Origin: Tannerella sp.
Lineage (GTDB): Bacteria > Bacteroidota > Bacteroidia > Bacteroidales > Tannerellaceae
Length of the DNA stretch: 6,456 bases
Direction of reading: 5' to 3'
NCBI GenBank assembly: GCA_031289515.1
Contig: JAITPH010000264.1
Span: 1-6,456 of the forward strand
The notes beneath the pieces were generated by a model. That model was not told the DNA's origin. It did not search any database and saw only the letters and a program-made list of their open reading frames with translations. Both the position numbers and the translations under genes were made by a program. Of this stretch, positions 3,812-6,456 are shown piece after piece (position 1 is the stretch's first letter; every line of letters begins with the position of its first letter).

Positions 3812-6456
3812 ATGAGCAAGATTCAGGAATTTAGAAAAGTAGCGTTTAAGGATACCTCATTTGCCAATTTGATGCACAAGCGCGTTTACAACGTGCTGCT
3901 GATTGCAACGAAATATGACGCTTTCATGCTCGAAGACGACGGCCGCGTCGACGAGCAGATATTCAACGAATACGTGTCGCTAAGCCTTCGTTATCCGCCC
4001 CGCTTCACGCTGGCAACCGACGAGAAAGAAGCGCTTAGGGAAATGTCGTATCGCCGGTTCGAGCTTGTTATCTTCATGCCGAACATGGTAGACCGCGATA
4101 TTTTCGGAACGGCAAAATCCATCAAACTGCATTATCCGGCAATACCGATCGTCGTGCTTACTCCGTTCTCGAAAGAGGTGTCGAAATGTATTGCTCACGA
4201 AGACCTTAGCGCTATCGATTACGTCTTCAGCTGGCTCGGCAACTCCGAACTGCTGCTGGCGATAATCAAACTTGTCGAGGACAAGATGAATGCGCCTTAC
4301 GACACCGAAAGCGTTGGCGTTCAGATTATTCTGCTGGTCGAAGATTCTATCCGCTTCTATTCTGCCGCCTTGCCGCATCTTTACCGGTTTGTGCTCGAAC
4401 AAAGCATGGAATTTGCCAAGGAAGCGCTCAACGAACATCAACGGACGCTTCGTATGCGCGGACGTCCGAAAATAGCGATGGCCTGTACTTACGAGGACGC
4501 AATGGCTGTTTACGACAAATACAAAGACAATATTCTGGGCGTCATTTCGGACATGTCGTTCATGCGCGAAGGCGTGAAAGACCCGCTTGCAGGCTACCGT
4601 TTTTGCAGTTATATCCGCGAACAGAGAAGCCCGCTGCCGATAATCATCCAGTCGTCGGAGATTGAAAACGAAAAATATGCGCGCGAAGTATACGCTTCGT
4701 TTATTCACAAACAGTCGAAGACGTATCCGCGCGACTTGAAACAGATCGTCAGGCAACGCTTCGGCTTCGGTGATTTCGTGATTATCAACCCGGCTACCAA
4801 AGAAGAATTTATGCGAATAAAAGACCTCAAAGACTTGCAAAACAAGGTGTTCAGCATACCGGACGATTCGCTTAAATACCATTTGTCGCAAAATCACTTT
4901 TCGCGGTTTTTCTATTCGCGGGCGATGTTTCCGCCGGCCGAACTGCTCCGGCAAATAGACGTGAGCGAATACCGCGATATGGACGAGGCGCGACGGTTTA
5001 TCTTCGATATAATCGTGCAATATCGCAAGATGAAGAATTTCGGCGTCGTGGCGGTCTATAAGAAAGAGCGTTTCGATGAATACAGTAATTTTGCCCGCAT
5101 CGGCGAAGGCTCGCTCGGTGGAAAGGGACGCGGACTTGCTTTCGTGGGCACCATGATAAAAACGAATCTGTATCTCGAAAATGAGAATTTCACCGTGAAT
5201 ATCCCAAAAACCGTCGTCCTGTGTACCGATATCTTCGATGAATTTATGGAAACGAACAATCTGTATCAGGTGGCGCTAAACGATTTCACCGACGAACAGA
5301 TTCTCGCGTACTTTCTTCATGCCCGGCTGCCTAACCGACTGATCGAAGATTTGATGGCTTTCTTCGAAGTCATCAGGCGTCCGATAGCGGTGCGTTCGTC
5401 AAGCCTTCTTGAAGATGCTCATTATCAGCCGTTTGCCGGAGTATATTCTACTTATATGGTGCCGAATATTTCCGATAAGTACACGATGCTTGAAGCGGTC
5501 GGAGCGGCTATCAAGGGCGTTTATGCGTCCGTTTATTACAGGGACAGCAAGGCGTATATGACTGCGACAAGCAATTTGATAGAAAGCGAGAAAATGGCAA
5601 TCGTATTGCAGGAAGTGGTCGGCATACGGTACGGCGACCATCTGTATCCTACAATCAGCGGAGTGGCGAAATCGCTCAATTTCTATCCGATAGGCGACGA
5701 AAAGGCTGAAGACGGAATCGCAAATATCGCGCTTGGTCTGGGAAAATATGTTGTCGATGGAAACGTCACTTTACGATTCTCGCCTCTCCATCCGCATAAC
5801 ATTCTGCAATTGAGTACGGTAGACTTCGCCCTGCGCGAAACGCAAAAGAGCTTTCTCGCCCTCGACATGCGGGAAAAGCCTTACGACATCACTTCCAACG
5901 ATGCTTTTAATCTTGTCAAACTGACTGTCAAAGACGCCGAAAAAGACGGCATACTCAAATATATAGCTTCGACTTACGAGCCTCAAAATCAGGTTATTCT
6001 CGACGGCTATTATCCCGAAGGCAGGAAAATCCTGTCGTTTGCGAGCATACTCCAATACGATACGCTGCCTTTGTGCGAGACTTTGAACAATCTGCTTGAA
6101 AGGGGTCAAAAAGAGATGGGACGGCCTATTGAAATCGAGTTTGCCGTCGATATAAAGCCCAATTGTAACAATCAGGGGGCTTTTTATGTTCTTCAGATTC
6201 GCCCTATCGTCGATCAGAAGGAAATGATAGACGAAAATCTTGAAAGTATCCGGAAAGAGGACACGATTATTTTCTCGAAAAAAGTTTTGGGTCACGGCAT
6301 TGTAAGCGATGTATACGATTTGTTGTACGTCAGGACGGAAGCGTTTAATCCGTCCAATAATCCGGTTATTGCGCAGGAAATCGAACGAATTAATCGACAG
6401 TTTACCGAAAAGGAACAGGGATTTGTGCTTGTCGGACCGGGTCGCTGGGGCAGCAG
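3812..6456 (+). CDS. Tandem receiver-like domains fused to PEP/pyruvate-binding (PEP synthase-like) domain, 3' truncated
   Basis: Reading from ATG 3812 the frame is open for 881 codons to the window edge; no in-frame ATG precedes it after the promoter. Residues about 25-160 resemble a receiver domain that has lost its chemistry: the phospho-Asp position is Met89 (LVIFMP), the acidic pair and the Lys are missing, Thr117 remains. Residues about 170-310 form a second receiver with the acidic pair E177-D178, acceptor D247 (GVISDMSF), S281/S282 (IIIQSSE) and K300 (FIHK); the distance D178-D247 is 69 residues, about 25 more than in CheY-like receivers. From about 425 follows an ATP-grasp nucleotide-binding module of the PEP synthase / PPDK type: glycine-rich GEGSLGGKGRGL (431-442), RSS..ED..FAG (R528, E534, D535, F541-G543), and EIEFAVD (774-780) with LQIRP (794-798). 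A GPGRWGS motif (875-881) lies at the edge. No swivelling-domain catalytic His motif (TSCH-like) is seen. No signal peptide; cytoplasmic. Relatives I recall are about 1000 residues, so roughly 100 are missing. It may act in PEP/pyruvate metabolism or sensing; the substrate is unproven. Confidence 0.9.
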   Translation, partial: MSKIQEFRKVAFKDTSFANLMHKRVYNVLLIATKYDAFMLEDDGRVDEQIFNEYVSLSLRYPPRFTLATDEKEALREMSYRRFELVIFMPNMVDRDIFGTAKSIKLHYPAIPIVVLTPFSKEVSKCIAHEDLSAIDYVFSWLGNSELLLAIIKLVEDKMNAPYDTESVGVQIILLVEDSIRFYSAALPHLYRFVLEQSMEFAKEALNEHQRTLRMRGRPKIAMACTYEDAMAVYDKYKDNILGVISDMSFMREGVKDPLAGYRFCSYIREQRSPLPIIIQSSEIENEKYAREVYASFIHKQSKTYPRDLKQIVRQRFGFGDFVIINPATKEEFMRIKDLKDLQNKVFSIPDDSLKYHLSQNHFSRFFYSRAMFPPAELLRQIDVSEYRDMDEARRFIFDIIVQYRKMKNFGVVAVYKKERFDEYSNFARIGEGSLGGKGRGLAFVGTMIKTNLYLENENFTVNIPKTVVLCTDIFDEFMETNNLYQVALNDFTDEQILAYFLHARLPNRLIEDLMAFFEVIRRPIAVRSSSLLEDAHYQPFAGVYSTYMVPNISDKYTMLEAVGAAIKGVYASVYYRDSKAYMTATSNLIESEKMAIVLQEVVGIRYGDHLYPTISGVAKSLNFYPIGDEKAEDGIANIALGLGKYVVDGNVTLRFSPLHPHNILQLSTVDFALRETQKSFLALDMREKPYDITSNDAFNLVKLTVKDAEKDGILKYIASTYEPQNQVILDGYYPEGRKILSFASILQYDTLPLCETLNNLLERGQKEMGRPIEIEFAVDIKPNCNNQGAFYVLQIRPIVDQKEMIDENLESIRKEDTIIFSKKVLGHGIVSDVYDLLYVRTEAFNPSNNPVIAQEIERINRQFTEKEQGFVLVGPGRWGS

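Noticed and set aside
3980..5020. Long open frame of 346 codons on the minus strand
   Set aside because: It lies wholly antisense to the receiver/PEP-binding gene, whose protein shows clear family motifs. The antisense peptide is rich in Arg, His, Phe and Val with no recognisable domain.
5771..6295. Minus-strand frame of 174 codons, and shorter ones at 5056-5259, 5399-5641 and 5683-5868
   Set aside because: All are antisense to the ATP-grasp part of the same gene and have no family features or plausible start context.

Overview
The window looks like a chromosomal segment of a member of the Bacteroidota, most likely order Bacteroidales. The evidence is a DUF3575 / DUF3868-OmpA gene pair of the kind found in Bacteroidales fimbria-type surface loci, an A-rich leader without Shine-Dalgarno ahead of the partial lipoprotein gene, several matches to the Bacteroidetes sigma promoter (TTTG ~20 nt upstream of TAnnTTTG), and a large PEP/pyruvate-binding protein with receiver-like N-terminal domains typical of that phylum. 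These assignments come from reading the sequence and recalling families; no database search was run.

Left part (1-2692), all on the minus strand and read right to left: a DUF3575 outer-membrane-type protein (1874-2692), then after 6 nt a secreted DUF3868 / OmpA-like / TPR-like protein (224-1867), then after a 151-nt AT-rich gap the first 24 codons of a lipoprotein (1-73, cut by the window edge). This order suggests an envelope or fimbria assembly operon whose structural or lipoprotein subunits continue beyond the left edge.

Middle part (2693-3811) is an unusually long non-coding stretch of 1.1 kb between the two divergently transcribed units. It holds a hairpin-rich leader region before the DUF3575 gene, an imperfect palindrome (2962-2983), a strong 33-35 bp stem-loop (3363-3396), two copies of a 36-bp direct repeat (3445-3549), and sigma-consensus promoters on both strands. 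Two well-matched minus-strand promoters (3297-3328 and 3717-3747) do not sit directly in front of any normal-sized gene, which hints at unannotated short transcripts. No tRNA, rRNA, CRISPR array or transposase was found.

Right part (3812 to the window end), plus strand: the first 881 codons of a large cytoplasmic protein with two receiver-like domains (the first degenerate, the second with its phosphoryl-acceptor residues in place and an enlarged helix region) followed by an ATP-grasp PEP/pyruvate-binding module related to PEP synthase and pyruvate phosphate dikinase. It runs off the right edge. There is no sign that it works with the envelope operon; the two units probably just lie next to each other.
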